From positions 842,001 through 906,000 of the forward strand of contig CAJNDS010002535.1 in assembly GCA_905221605.1 (NCBI GenBank): a DNA stretch of 64,000 bases, in the 5' to 3' direction. A program made the translations under genes and the position numbers. Positions within the stretch are counted from its first letter, which is position 1, and each line of letters starts with the position of its first letter. The notes under the pieces were generated by a model, which saw only the letters and a list, made by a program, of their open reading frames with translations, did not search any database and was not told the DNA's origin. Below are positions 31,700 through 42,289 of the stretch, in pieces. The stretch comes from Symbiodinium natans. Lineage: Eukaryota > Sar > Dinophyceae > Suessiales > Symbiodiniaceae.

Positions 31700-31795
31700 T
31701 AAACCCCAAACCCCAAACCCTAAACCCTAAACCCTCAACCCTCAACCCTAAACCCTAAACCCTAAACCCTCAACCCTAAACCCTAAACCCTAAAC
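31700..31795 (+). repeat. Telomere-type array (CCCTAAA / CCCTCAA)
   Basis: About 13 units lie in the putative intron after the exon at 31454-31542. Confidence 0.9.
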
Positions 31796-31954
31796 AAGTG
31801 GGACAAAGGAATGTGCTTGTGGTGGTGTGTGGGGGAACTGCTGCATGGTCAAGTCCCTAGCTTGCCAAAGCGCCAACACAGCCCGGAACAGAAAAGGCTC
31901 AAGCGCAGTGAAACACCAGGGCTTCGACACAATTGTTTGGAGCTTCTGTTTTTT

Positions 31955-32032
31955 CCTAAACCCTAAACCCTAAAACCCTAAACCCTAAAACCCTAAACCC
32001 TAAAACCCTAAACCCTAAAACCCTAAACCCTA
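31955..32032 (+). repeat. Alternating 7+8-base telomere-type array
   Basis: Strict alternation of CCCTAAA and CCCTAAAA gives a 15-base higher-order unit repeated about five times. Confidence 0.9.
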
Positions 32033-32072
32033 ATCTCTGTGCTATTCGGTTCCCAAGCCTAGAGAAGCCCAG

Positions 32073-32156
32073 GCCAGTGAGAACGAGATCGGCCCGCTGC
32101 GTGAGCATGCTGAGGCTGCTGATTCTGGACGAGCGAGGGGCCGGACAAGTGCTTTC
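32073..32156 (+). CDS. Candidate exon, acidic segment
   Basis: After the acceptor gaagcccag the frame reads ASENEIGPLREHAEAADSGR and then ARGRTSAF. The 3' end may be the gtgagc donor at 32101 or the gtgaaa donor at 32157. The composition looks coding and the product is unknown. Confidence 0.4.
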
Positions 32157-32281
32157 TGTGAAAATGTTCTGAATTCTCACAAAGACCTAAACCCTAAACC
32201 CTATAAACCCTAAACCCTAAACCCCTACACCCTAAGCCCTAAACCCTAAGCCCTAAACCCTAGACCCTAAACCTTGATAAG

Positions 32282-32348
32282 AAGACCCGGTGGCTGGCTT
32301 TGGAGGCCGGAAGACACAAGGAATGCGCAAAGGAGATGGGCCAGTCAG
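32282..32348 (+). CDS. Candidate exon, second gene
   Basis: It reads KTRWLALEAGRHKECAKEMG and then QS, between the acceptor ttgataag and donor gttggg. It lies between a CCCTAAA array and a TTTAGGG array. The product is not recognised. Confidence 0.5.
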
Positions 32349-33320
32349 GTTGGGCAGACAGTCCTTGGCCTTCTTCTGGCTTGCTCTTAGGGTTTAGGGT
32401 TTAGGGTTTAGGGTTTGGGGTTTGGGGTTTGGGGTTTGGGGTTTGGGGTTTTAGGACTTTAACTTTTTGGGTTTTCAGGAACCTACAATAAGGAGCCTAA
32501 AAGTTAGGGTTTAGGATTTAGGGTTTTGGGTTCAAAAGTCAGCCAAGAGTCCCTTCAAATCCCACTAGATTAGGACCCGGAGTAGGCGCTTATTCCTTTT
32601 TTGGGGTTGGGGGCCCCTTGTAATCCCCTTAAAACCAAAAAGGGTACTCTTTTTATCCTTAAGTTACTCCCATAGTAGAGCAAAATGAAAACCTAAGGAC
32701 ATGCGCTCACAACCGCAGGCAATCGCAGCGCACTTGCCACCGATCAGGCCATCAGAGATCCGCGTGACATTCGGTTGTATTTTGTTGGGCGTTCAAGCCA
32801 TTAGCAGTCCTGCAACTTTCGGTTGTAAAGCGGTAGCACGCTCACCAGACACGATAGCAAGCACGACGGCATGTGTGCTTGCCTGTCTCACCGTTTAACA
32901 GCCTATCGTATGGTCCTTGCGGTACTCGCAAAAGCCTCACAAGTGTTACAAGGCTTGACACCGAAAGTCGTGGTACAGCCAACAGGCTTTTTGCTGAGTT
33001 GGAGATGCCAATCTCAAAGAAATTCACACTCTAATACACAAACCAAAGTGCGAAAACTGTCCAGAAGCACAAGCCTGCGCTTTTACTTAAGCGTAGGAGT
33101 CAGGATCGACGTGGTTTCAGGACGTTCTCCACCTGAGTTTCGATGGAACCCCTCAAGTGCCGCGGGATTCTTGCAGTCCTCGCTTGGAACACTGTACTTA
33201 GGGTTTAGGGTTTAGGGTTTAAAGGGTTAAGGGTTAAGGGTTTAGGGTTTAGGGTGTGTGTGTGTGTAGGGTTTAGGGTTTAGGGTTTAGGGTTTAGGGT
33301 TTAGGGTTTAGGGTTGAGGG
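32349..33320. other. Spacer with telomere-type arrays
   Basis: TTTAGGG/TTTGGGG lies at 32389-32451 and TTTAGGG at 33198-33320 around a TGTGTGTG run. The unique part (32700-33190) has open frames (plus 32871-33215) and two ACATTCGGTTGTA-like words, but nothing recognisable. Confidence 0.5.
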
Positions 33321-33686
33321 TTGAGGGGGAGGTGCGACAGCAATCCACTGTCGCAGCTAGTGCAAGTAGCCAAGTTCTCTGCGACTGCTCTGAACATGTC
33401 CCTCAGGGCAACAACAATAACATCATTGGAGACAACAAGGCCAACAAGGCTGGGCCATGCTGGGTACGGTCTGATGTCAGCTCACACCGGTGTTGAGTTT
33501 TGGGAGTTGATGCTGCATCGGCAGTTTCCGGCACTGCCCCTTGTCTTCACTAGTCTACATGGCTCAAACGTTGAGCTTGTATGTGCACTTCTGAAAACCC
33601 ATGAATCCAGAAGTAAAAAAGAATTAAATCCTGATTTAATTGTAGCTTCTGGGTTGGGTTTTGACCTACCTCGACATAACAATTAA
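33321..33686 (+). CDS. Possible coding region, unknown
   Basis: The frame is open for 121 codons. After the acceptor tgcgacag it reads NPLSQLVQVAKFSATALNMS and continues through HAGYGLMSAHTGVEFWELML. It looks protein-like but no domain is recognised, and its 3' part runs into the palindromic repeats. Confidence 0.3.
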   Translation: MRGRCDSNPLSQLVQVAKFSATALNMSLRATTITSLETTRPTRLGHAGYGLMSAHTGVEFWELMLHRQFPALPLVFTSLHGSNVELVCALLKTHESRSKKELNPDLIVASGLGFDLPRHNN

Positions 33687-33810
33687 ATCGTGATTTAATT
33701 GTGTTTCTTTGCGTTTGACTGGAAGACAATTAAATCATGAGTTAATGGTGCAGCAAAGACTTGTGCTAATTGGTACCTGTTTGCACCATTAAATCATGAT
33801 TTAATTGCAC
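33621..33810. repeat. AATTAAATC palindromes, left group
   Basis: Four copies of CAATTAAATC-NT-GATTTAATTG (perfect at 33680-33701, variants at 33621, 33727 and 33786) are spaced 45-60 bp apart. Confidence 0.85.
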
Positions 33811-34285
33811 TATTATTATTGATATTACTATTAGTCTTATTATTACTATTACTATTAGTCTTATTATTCCTATTACGATTAGTCTTATTATTACTATTAC
33901 TATCAGTCTTATTATTATTAGTATTTTTATTTCTATTATTTTTGTTATTCCTATGATGATTATGTTTACTACTATTATTATCCTTATTCTTCTTCTTATT
34001 ATTATTTTCTTATTATCATTATTATTACTATTACTATTACTATTACTATTACTATTACTATTACTATTACTATTACTATTTTATTACTATTACTATTACT
34101 ATTACTATTACTATTGCTATTTCTATTACTATTACCATTACTATTACTATTGCTATTGCTATTGCTATTGCTATTGCTATTGCTATTCTTCTTCTTCTTA
34201 TTGTTACTACTATTATTATTATTACTACTATTATTATTATTACTATTACTATTATTATTACTATTATTATTACTATTACTTTAGG
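33811..34285. repeat. TTA/CTA trinucleotide-hexanucleotide tract
   Basis: About 470 bp of TTATTA, TTACTA and TTGCTA units lie exactly between two groups of AATTAAATC palindromes. Translation gives homopolymeric peptides only. Confidence 0.95.
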
Positions 34286-34290
34286 GGGAA

Positions 34291-34542
34291 CAATTAAATC
34301 GTGATTTAATTGTTGAAAGGTAGGGGGGAACAATTAAATCGTGATTTAATTGTTTCTGCGGGTTGGGATCGTCTAGCAGAAACAATGAAATCCTGATTTA
34401 ATTGTTTTCCTTGAGAAGCTTGCCGGCATGGCATGCTGCGTCGCGCGACGTCAACAGGCAATTAAATCGAGAGTTAATTGTGCTGGACCTAAAGGGGCGT
34501 CGAGCCGGCCCGAGGCCGGTCAATTAACTTCAGAGTTAATTT
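34291..34542. repeat. AATTAAATC palindromes, right group
   Basis: Five copies lie at about 34291, 34331, 34383, 34459 and 34521. The first two are identical and set in a 40-bp tandem duplication with GGGGGAACAAT. Divergence grows away from the tract. Confidence 0.85.
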
Positions 34543-35935
34543 TCCTTAACTCTTGGATTCACTGTCTTCCCCAACTTCTGGGAAGTTCTCCTCAATCCGC
34601 GAGGATTGCTGAGGGAAGTTCTTGTCTGCTCCTGAGGCTTTCCCAATAAGTTCCCACCCGCGAACAGTTGAAAAAAAACCCTAAACTTTACTCAGCCCTA
34701 AACCCATCTAAACCTTGAATTCCCCCCTCCCCCCCCCCCGGAAACCTTGAAACCTTGGCCGCTTCCCGCCCAATGACGTGGTCAGGGCACATGCAACAAT
34801 GGAGCCCAATGCAAGCATTGCTGGAGACTTAGCTTCTTCGCAGAAAGCGCAAAAGATTAGAACGAGGTTGTTGAATCAAAATCGAGTCTGCTTGTGTGGG
34901 TCCCACAGCCGAGTAGCCTCACCGGCGAAACAGCAGCTAGATTCCCAGAGAAAGTCCGAGGATGTTGCTGCCCCAGTGCCATGGTGAGGCCGGACAAAGA
35001 AAAATCTCGGATATGCGAAATCAAAACCTGCGTGAAACAGTTGTCAGCCAAAATCTGGTCGCCATGAACCCGCTGAGTCGGAACAGGCGTGAACAGGTGT
35101 AACGGTGCGACAATGCGCGAGGGCTGGGCTTTTTCAATTCATTCTGGGCCGAGCCCTACGTAGCACCCCGGAACTCTGTCCAGAGCTCTGGGCACTTGTC
35201 ACACCCTTTCATCAGCCTGTCCAGCGCCGAGCGCCGAGGGGTCAGGAAGTGACAAGGACCCTTGCGGTCTTCATTGGGACTTGCCCTCTCTGCCATCCAA
35301 AAATCCCCATCTGCATGAAGGAGCTTAGGGAAACTCCTCTTCCGGGGCCTGTGTCGTTGGACCTATGCATTTGTTTGCTCGCCGCTTGCTGGCCTTTCAG
35401 GCTGCTGTGATTCGTCCTGCTGCAAAAGGTTTATGTCAACTCGCATTGGTAGCACTCACCAGAGGAGTATTTTTTTGTCTGAGTCCTAAACCCTGCGCTC
35501 GGTCAAGGTGGAACCAACAGTTCGGATCGTACAGTGTCCTGCAGCCCACGAGCCCGAAGAGTGCGTTTTCGTCACAAGCGGCCCAGGAAGTGGTGAGGGT
35601 AAAGCTCCTTATAGGGGTCGGAATAATTTCTAATAGCATTCCCTTATGGTCCCTTTATCAATATGCTATAAAGACCTCAAACCCTATTCTAATTTATGGC
35701 CAGCTCGCTGAGTCTGCGACGCATGCACTTAGGCCATATCCGTGATGTTAACGATGTTATCCGGGCCTGGGCCTCAGTGCAAGATGTACCGACCAACAAA
35801 AATGTAACGGATGCGCTGAGCTTGTTCCATGTGCTGACAGCGTATGCCGATGTGGGAAAACCAGGCGTTAAACAACGACGTGGCTGCGTGGCGCCAAGCA
35901 TGAGTTTGCGAGCATGTTTCATGCATGCGGGAATA
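34543..35935. other. Unassigned unique region
   Basis: Open frames at plus 35105-35410 and 35365-35745 have no recognised domain. Poly-C lies near 34727-34739. Confidence 0.4.
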
Positions 35936-37060
35936 CAGAACATATACATATATATGTATAATATGAGATAATATATATATATATATAATGTACAATATAA
36001 AATATGTAATATATAAGATATAATATATAATATATGATAGAATATATAATATATAATATATAACATATAATATATGGTATGTTGTATATAGTATATAGTA
36101 CATAACATATCATATACAATATGTAACATAAAATAAGTAATATATAGTATATAACACATTATGTAGAATATATGAACTTTAATACATAAGATGCGATATA
36201 ATATATAGTATATATTATATATTATATACAACATGCAATATACCACTATATATATATACAACAATAGATAATAAAAGAATATACAACATAGTAAGAATTA
36301 CAATAATTGCAAAATAATTTATATAAACTTTTTAACATAATAAATTTTAAAAAATTCAAAAAAATATAATTATATGGTATATATCTTCAATATTTGATAT
36401 ATAACATCAATAACATAATCATATATCATATCTTTTTCAATATATAAATACAATATATAGTACATTAGCCAGATTAATTTAATATATCAATATATAGCAT
36501 AGAATATAACTTATAAACGTATCATTTCTAATACATAACGTGTAAAGATATAATTGATAATCTAATAATAGCATAATATTTAATTCTAATATATAATATA
36601 TAATAATTTAATATCTAATATATAATATGTCCAGATATAATATATCTATATAACATCTAAAATATGTCATATATAATATCTAATATATAATAATAATTAT
36701 CTTTTATATCCAATATATAATATATAAATATTTATATTAGTGTCTAATTATAATATACTATATCATATATATATATATCAGACTGGTATGTATGATATAA
36801 TATTAATATTATTAATTATAATCTTATAATAATCTTATATATTATATCTTATATATCAGATAAAATATCATATATAAATGGATAATGATGGTAATTATTA
36901 TTTATACATATATTTTAAATTTTTTTTTTATATGATGTATAATTATATTTTAATGCTAAATATCTAATATCTCATCTTAATATATAATATATAATTTAAA
37001 TTAATATGATATTCAATATAGATATATATATATTATACTATCATATATTCATATCAATAC
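35936..37060. repeat. 1.1-kb AT-only island
   Basis: The stretch is almost entirely A and T, with TATA, ATAATATA and TAATATAT words. It switches sharply from and to GC-rich sequence at both ends. Tyr/Ile-rich open frames here are artefacts of composition. Confidence 0.95.
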
Positions 37061-38041
37061 TGTGAAGTCGACCGTTCGGACTTGCACTACCAATGCAGAT
37101 CACAGCCCGGCACGTCTGTTTTTAACGACTTCGCGAGTTCAAGCACTTGTGCAGCTACGCCTGAGTGCGTCCGGTCGGGCCGCACAGCAACCTAAGAGCT
37201 ACTGTACGACTCTACCGTGCTCAAAGGCACAAGCTCGGTACTTGAGCCAAAATTGGCATTGTAACGAATTGCAAAACTACACATGCAAAGAAAACTACAG
37301 TACTGGTTCTGGCAGCTCTGCACATGCAACGTGCGTGCTTAGACCTGCTCACATTCGCCCCTCAGCCGAGGCTTCCAGCTCATCTCGAGCTCGGAGTGCA
37401 GCAGGCACTCGCGATGAACACAGAAAGGGAAGGGAGAGGGCGTCGCGTGCGACCGCGGTGGTCCGCACATCATGAGCATTGGCATGCGGCAGGGACGCTA
37501 GCCCGCACCACCACACGAACGCACGACGACGGCAACCCTCAGCAACCCTTAACCACCCTTTCCCAGGAGGTCCTCACCCTTTTGCTGGTGGGCGAGGCTC
37601 TTGAATCCTCGAGCTGGTCTCTAGCTGCCAGTACGCAGACTATGGTACAAATGGTACACTGTACACTACCGGTCCTAAGCTACGGCTACGGCTACTCACC
37701 TATCCGGAACTACCCTACGGGCTACCAGACTCAGCGAGAGCCGCGCACATGGCTTGTGCCGCAGGCAATGCAACTCACACGCGCTTCGGCGAGCGCATTG
37801 CCGCGACCAGGACACGGTCCGCAGCACCTGCAAAAGAGCACCCTCGGCACGAGGGGCCACAGGCAGGGCGGAGGAGAAAGGTGCGGGGAATGCAAAATGG
37901 GCAGGTTTCCAACCTGCCGCGGCTTTTCGCCCGCAGTCAAGCAAAAGAAAGTGCAAAAGGTTGGCGAAGCAACGTGCCGTGCTGCAACGCCTGCTCTGAT
38001 AATGCGTGGATGCATACCACGCCGCGCCAACTGGCCGCAGC
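37061..38041. other. GC-rich region downstream of the PLD-like gene
   Basis: A 248-codon frame is open on the plus strand (37324-38070) and a 195-codon frame on the minus strand (37696-38283). Both have biased composition and no recognisable motif. It is probably 3' flank of the minus-strand gene. Confidence 0.4.
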
Positions 38042-38824
38042 CTACTCGATACCCTGTGGAGCAGTGTTGAGGGCACGAGTGGTGTTGCCAGCAACGTTGG
38101 AGCTACTGGCTCGCTCCAACTGAGGGCGCTTTGCAACCGCCTCATCGAGGGAGAATGCCTCAGCCGACACCTTCTGGAAATCCTCGATGTAGGACTGCGC
38201 GACCGGGTGCGTCTTGGGGACCTCAAGCTTAAGCCCTGCCTCCGCATTGGCTTTGCTGCTTGTGGTAAAATTGAGGCTCCCAATCAGCACCACCGCGCCA
38301 TCAGGCCGCAGTAGGCAAAGGGCCTTGGCATGGTGCAGCCCTTGAATCCCGGTGCCTACCTTAGCCCCGCGGCCGTCGCGAGCATAGGCGTCGCGCACGG
38401 ATGTGCCACAACCCACCTTCACCTCGGCACCTGCAGCCGCCAAGCGTTTCAACGCTTGCCACTGAAGTTTGGTGCGGTGGCATTGTCCCATGTCGGCGAC
38501 AATCCGAACGCTTGCGCCCTTGCTAAGCGACGCTTCGATTGCCTCGATGCAAGATGGGCAATCTAAGCTGTACGCCCGGATGTAGATCACATCCTCCGCT
38601 GCTCCAGACCCAAGCAGCGTTTGGGCGGCCTGAACGTATGGCCCGCCCGCAAGGAATTCCGCTTCTTTGACTGGAGAACTCCTAGCGGGGGCTGGGCCCT
38701 TGTTCCTTCGGCTGGGTGTGCGCGCCACAGTGGCAGTGGCGGCCCTTTGCACGAAGCCGGAATGTGCGTGGGCTGCGCTCGCTCCATCTGCTGGGGCCGC
38801 GGCCAGGTCACGACCCGCGAGCCC
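38042..38824 (-). CDS. PLD-like C-terminal exon
   Basis: On the minus strand the acceptor ctcctgctttcag opens GLAGRDLAAAPADG. A basic linker (RTPSRRNKGPAPARSSP) and the PLD-like fold up to the stop at 38042 follow. Visible landmarks are YVQAAQTLLGSGAAEDVIYI, VRIVADMGQCHRTKLQWQAL and the HAK...GSLNFT core. Confidence 0.75.
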   Translation of the reverse strand, partial: GLAGRDLAAAPADGASAAHAHSGFVQRAATATVARTPSRRNKGPAPARSSPVKEAEFLAGGPYVQAAQTLLGSGAAEDVIYIRAYSLDCPSCIEAIEASLSKGASVRIVADMGQCHRTKLQWQALKRLAAAGAEVKVGCGTSVRDAYARDGRGAKVGTGIQGLHHAKALCLLRPDGAVVLIGSLNFTTSSKANAEAGLKLEVPKTHPVAQSYIEDFQKVSAEAFSLDEAVAKRPQLERASSSNVAGNTTRALNTAPQGIE

Positions 38825-40451
38825 CTGAAAGCAGGAGAGCCCGCGGCTCTTGGCCGCAAGTTAGGAGAAACATCCTTCACTGTTCCCCAAACCCAACACA
38901 ACCTTACCCTTAGCCAGGGCTTCGGAGGCGGTACTCCGAATGGAGTCTGTGAGCGCAGGACCCGCGCCTCGCTGGGCCGCGTGCAGAAACCCTAGGGAAC
39001 GAGCGGTGTCCATTGCGGCATCGCAATGCCCGCAACGTCCCTCTACCAGGTAAGCACGACAGCCACAGGCAGCTGTCTCCTCCTTGAGGTGCACCCAAAC
39101 TTTATGGGTCACCCCTTTCTTAGTGCTCGCGACCTCAAACGTCGCTTCAGAGCCAAGGAGTTGAGACAGCCGCGCCTCAGGGGCCGCGGTGTTGCCATGT
39201 CGCATATGCGCAATGCGATTGGCAACGGCACGACTCACGTACCACAGAACAGCGCCGCACAAGATCACTACCACCAGAGTGATGGCTGTTCCGGCGACCC
39301 ACACGGTCCGCCTGGCCCCATGACCGATTTCCTCGACAACGTCGGCCGAAATCGTTGCAACCGCGTGCATGGAGTCCTCGACAACATGCACAACCCCGCG
39401 GTGCAACTGCAAGGCAATCGGCGCCGACGCTGCAGCCGCCAGGCCCCACCAGCCGTTGATGTTCCCGTTGAGGGCGTGCATCAACCGATTGAGGAGCCCG
39501 CGACCCAGGAAAAAGGGGGTCCGCGGCGGAAGCGGAACACTTGGCGGCGGCCGGGCCGACCCGCACGGGAAGGCTGGGACCCAGCTTGTGCTTGGGCGGG
39601 GTTGGAGCGCGGCAACTATGCCCGCGGCGTAAGCGCCCCAGGCGTACCTGCCCCTCCCCTTGGGCTTGCCCTTGGCATCGGACTTGCCTCTGCCCTTCGG
39701 CTTGCCCTGGCCCTTGCCACGGGCGTCTGCCCAAGCACTCCAAGGGTCGCGGCCCTTGCCGTACGTCGCCTCTTCGCGACGTCGCTTGCCGCCCCTCTTC
39801 TTGTGTTTGTTTCTAAGAAGAGGTTGGATGGTTTCTTGGTCCATCGCACGATTGGCCAGAAGGATCTCGTACTCCAGCTCGTCCTGGCTGCTTTCGGAGC
39901 CCGAGTCCCTCTCTTCGCCGCGCCGCGGATCAGGGATCCCGCGAGAAACGACCTCTGCCAAACGGAGAGGCGTGCTGCACCGAAAGCACAGCTGCCTGAA
40001 TGAAAGGTTCCATTCATAGCAGTTAGGGCACTGCCACCCTGCTATGCGGAGCGCCTCGCTGATGTGATCATCGCGCTCCGCTTTCTCCGCCTGGCGCCGC
40101 TCTCGCTTCTTGGCGCGCTCGGCCGCCTGCGCCTCCTCGGCCGCCTGGAGGGCTTCAGCGAGTTCCTCGGGTAATCAGGTTGCTCAAGCTGCTCTTGACA
40201 GCATCCTTGCTCTGGTCCTCGCTGCCAGCGGCTTGGGCAGTCCCGGGCTCTATCTTGACAGGGACGAGGTCTGCATGTTTGGCTCGGGGCCCCGGCTTGG
40301 CCGGGCTACTCTTTGCTTTGGCCTTGAATTTGTTTTTTGCCACAGCCGTCTTTGCCTTCGCCTTCGGCTGCTTTGCCCCTGGCTTAAGCTTGCTGCCTCC
40401 TCTGACCAGCGAGGCCAGGGGCAGGAGGCAGGCCAGGAGGGACACAAGCAT
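38042..40451 (-). CDS. Signal peptide, RanBP2 finger, SWIM finger, PLD-like protein
   Basis: From the ATG at 40451 the minus strand gives a signal-peptide-like MLVSLLACLLPLASLVRG, then a Lys/Ala/Pro-rich stretch. After an apparent one-base frameshift near 40165 it gives a coiled coil (LPEELAEALQ onward), then a RanBP2-type finger (WQCPNC-x3-N-x6-CFRC), a Lys/Arg/Gly-rich stretch, a hydrophobic helix (WVAGTAITLVVVILCGAVLW) and a SWIM-like finger (CGC-x8-CGHC). A 78-bp intron (38825-38902) follows. The last exon has a PLD-like domain: HHAKALCLL then GSLNFTTSS. The HxK and GSxNxT elements are present, but the Asp expected five residues after the Lys reads Leu. By family logic it resembles MitoPLD/Zucchini-type hydrolases; activity is inference. 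The length would be about 777 residues if the frameshift were discounted. Confidence 0.7.
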
Positions 40452-41304
40452 CCTGAGACTTAATCTATATAGGATGCTTCTTGTTTTGGGGAGCAGCGCA
40501 GCTTGCGAGGCACAGCTACGTACCATGGGATATTGTCAATTGGCTCCATGCATATAGATCGATGTACATTGCACAACCCAGCAAGAAAAGGCAACAAAGC
40601 AAGCGGTCTGCGTGTACACATTTTGCACACCGTGCAGCCTCTGAAGAGATCTATACCCGGCGATCGAGGTCCTAGTGCCGGCCTCGCCGGTTCTGGCGGA
40701 AGCATCGTGTGCAATTGTGGTGTTTGTGAGGCTCGTTGATTCCTCGTGTGCATCAAGCCTCTCTGCACTGGTGGCGCATGTGGGGACAAGCTTGCTCCAA
40801 TGCTTGTCCCGACTGGGGCACAGCTACAGCTACGGGCTGTCTTTGTGGCACATCCATCTCCTGCAACAGAAACCTGATAAGGTTTCGTTGCTCCACGGTC
40901 AGGCCTTCCAGGAGAGCTCGAAAGCCAGCCTCCTCCGGCATGGCCGCCCAGGCTTCGTTCCCGTGTAGGTCACAGTCGACATGCACACAGAAACTTTAAA
41001 GAGGATTCATACTGGAGGCCGGAGGCCTCCTAGGACTTATGAATCCTGGGAACTGGACTCTGGTTCCCTCAAGGAAGAATCTTGGGGCTTGCAGCGGGGG
41101 AAAGTGGTTTTTTAACTTCATTTAACTTGAAATTTAACTTGGGCGCATTGTACGCCCAGCACGAAGAACTTGGAATTTAACTTAGTTAAATAAAGTTAAA
41201 TTCCTGGTTGGCTTGCCGACTGCTGGGCGAGCCTCCTGGACGACGAAGGTCCGGACATGGCCTGTCAGCAGGCGAGCAAAGCGACACACACCCACACCCA
41301 AGAC
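40452..41304. other. Upstream region of the PLD-like gene
   Basis: No gene is recognised. It holds an imperfect palindrome, GGAATTTAACTT ... AAGTTAAATTCC (41172-41204), next to other TTTAACTT words at 41115-41140. This resembles the AATTAAATC elements at 33.6-34.5 kb in style only. Confidence 0.45.
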
Positions 41305-41472
41305 AGGGTTTAGGGTTTAGGGTTTCGGGTTTCGGGTTTAGGGTCTAGGGTTTAGGGTTTAGGGTTTAGCTAAGGTTTAGGGTTTGGGGTTTAGCTCCTA
41401 GGGTTCAGGGTTTTTGGGGTTTCGGGTTTCGGGGTCAGGTTATGGGGCTTTGGTGATGCGTACCCTAAACCC
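41305..41472. repeat. Telomere-type array, left flank of the LTR element
   Basis: TTTAGGG variants run from 41305 to about 41400, followed by degenerate sequence, and CCCTAAACCC immediately precedes the LTR. The element inserted next to or into telomere-type DNA. Confidence 0.85.
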
Positions 41473-42225
41473 TGTTTCGCACCACGTCTTCCAGATGTAT
41501 TCGGGGGTGCAGATATTTTGATGTCAATTGATTTCGGGCTGTGCCTGGGATAGATTGTGGGATAGACGGTGGAACATGGATAGAATTTCGTGTGCTGTTG
41601 CTGTCTGGGCTTACAGGGCAACGTGACAGCAACACAAGCACACTGTACATTCATTCACCTTTCTCTTTTGTTTGCTTCTTGACTTAGTCTGTGTAGCTGC
41701 GCCCCGCCTGTACAGGATTTCTTGCGACCCCCGTGGGATTGTCTCTACGTGCACGTTTTCCCGATCGACCAACTCGGAGCTGGACAGTCAGAGGAGTCGA
41801 AAAGGACCGTGTAGCGTGGGATAGTCCCATACCCTAACCCTTGGAACGTTCGCTTGGACCCTTTGCAACTCGCAGCCGGAGGCTAGAGGACACTGGGAAT
41901 AGGTGGGTGTTCAGGTGGATATCTTATTGGGTGTACAACACGTAGCCGGACGGTAGTGGATACATCTGGTGGATAGGCCATCAACCCCCTGGAGATAACA
42001 ACTCTGGGGATCCTTCCGATAGACGTCGTCGGGAGTGGCATAGGAATACCTGGCTAGCTACCTTGTGTTCCCCGTTGGCAGGGATACTGCTACTTCTGGA
42101 GCAACTTAATTAACACCTTACAACTGTATATAACCAACTTCCTTGTCTACTTGGGTCTGATCAACCGGAATAGTGGACACAGTTTTTCAGTTCTTCGACG
42201 GTTGCGTTTTCGGACGCATCGCACA
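41473..42225 (+). repeat. 5' LTR (753 bp)
   Basis: It matches the 3' LTR apart from about ten substitutions and two short deletions in the 3' copy (near 51379 and 51421). A likely promoter lies here; the TATATAACC word at 42127 precedes the internal region by about 100 bp. After the LTR comes GGTTAAGAGCC, where a primer-binding site would lie; the tRNA is not identified. Confidence 0.9.
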
Positions 42226-42289
42226 GGTTAAGAGCCTTGTAGTTTCTGGACCGACTGAGCCGAAGGCGAGGCGGCGATAGTTCAACGTC

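Noticed and set aside
33953-36264. Homopolymeric Tyr/Leu/Ile ORFs
   Set aside because: They are translations of the TTA/CTA tract and of the AT-only island.
38861-40003. Plus-strand ORFs opposite the PLD-like gene (for example 39026-40003)
   Set aside because: They are shadows of the minus-strand gene, which carries the RanBP2, SWIM and membrane motifs.
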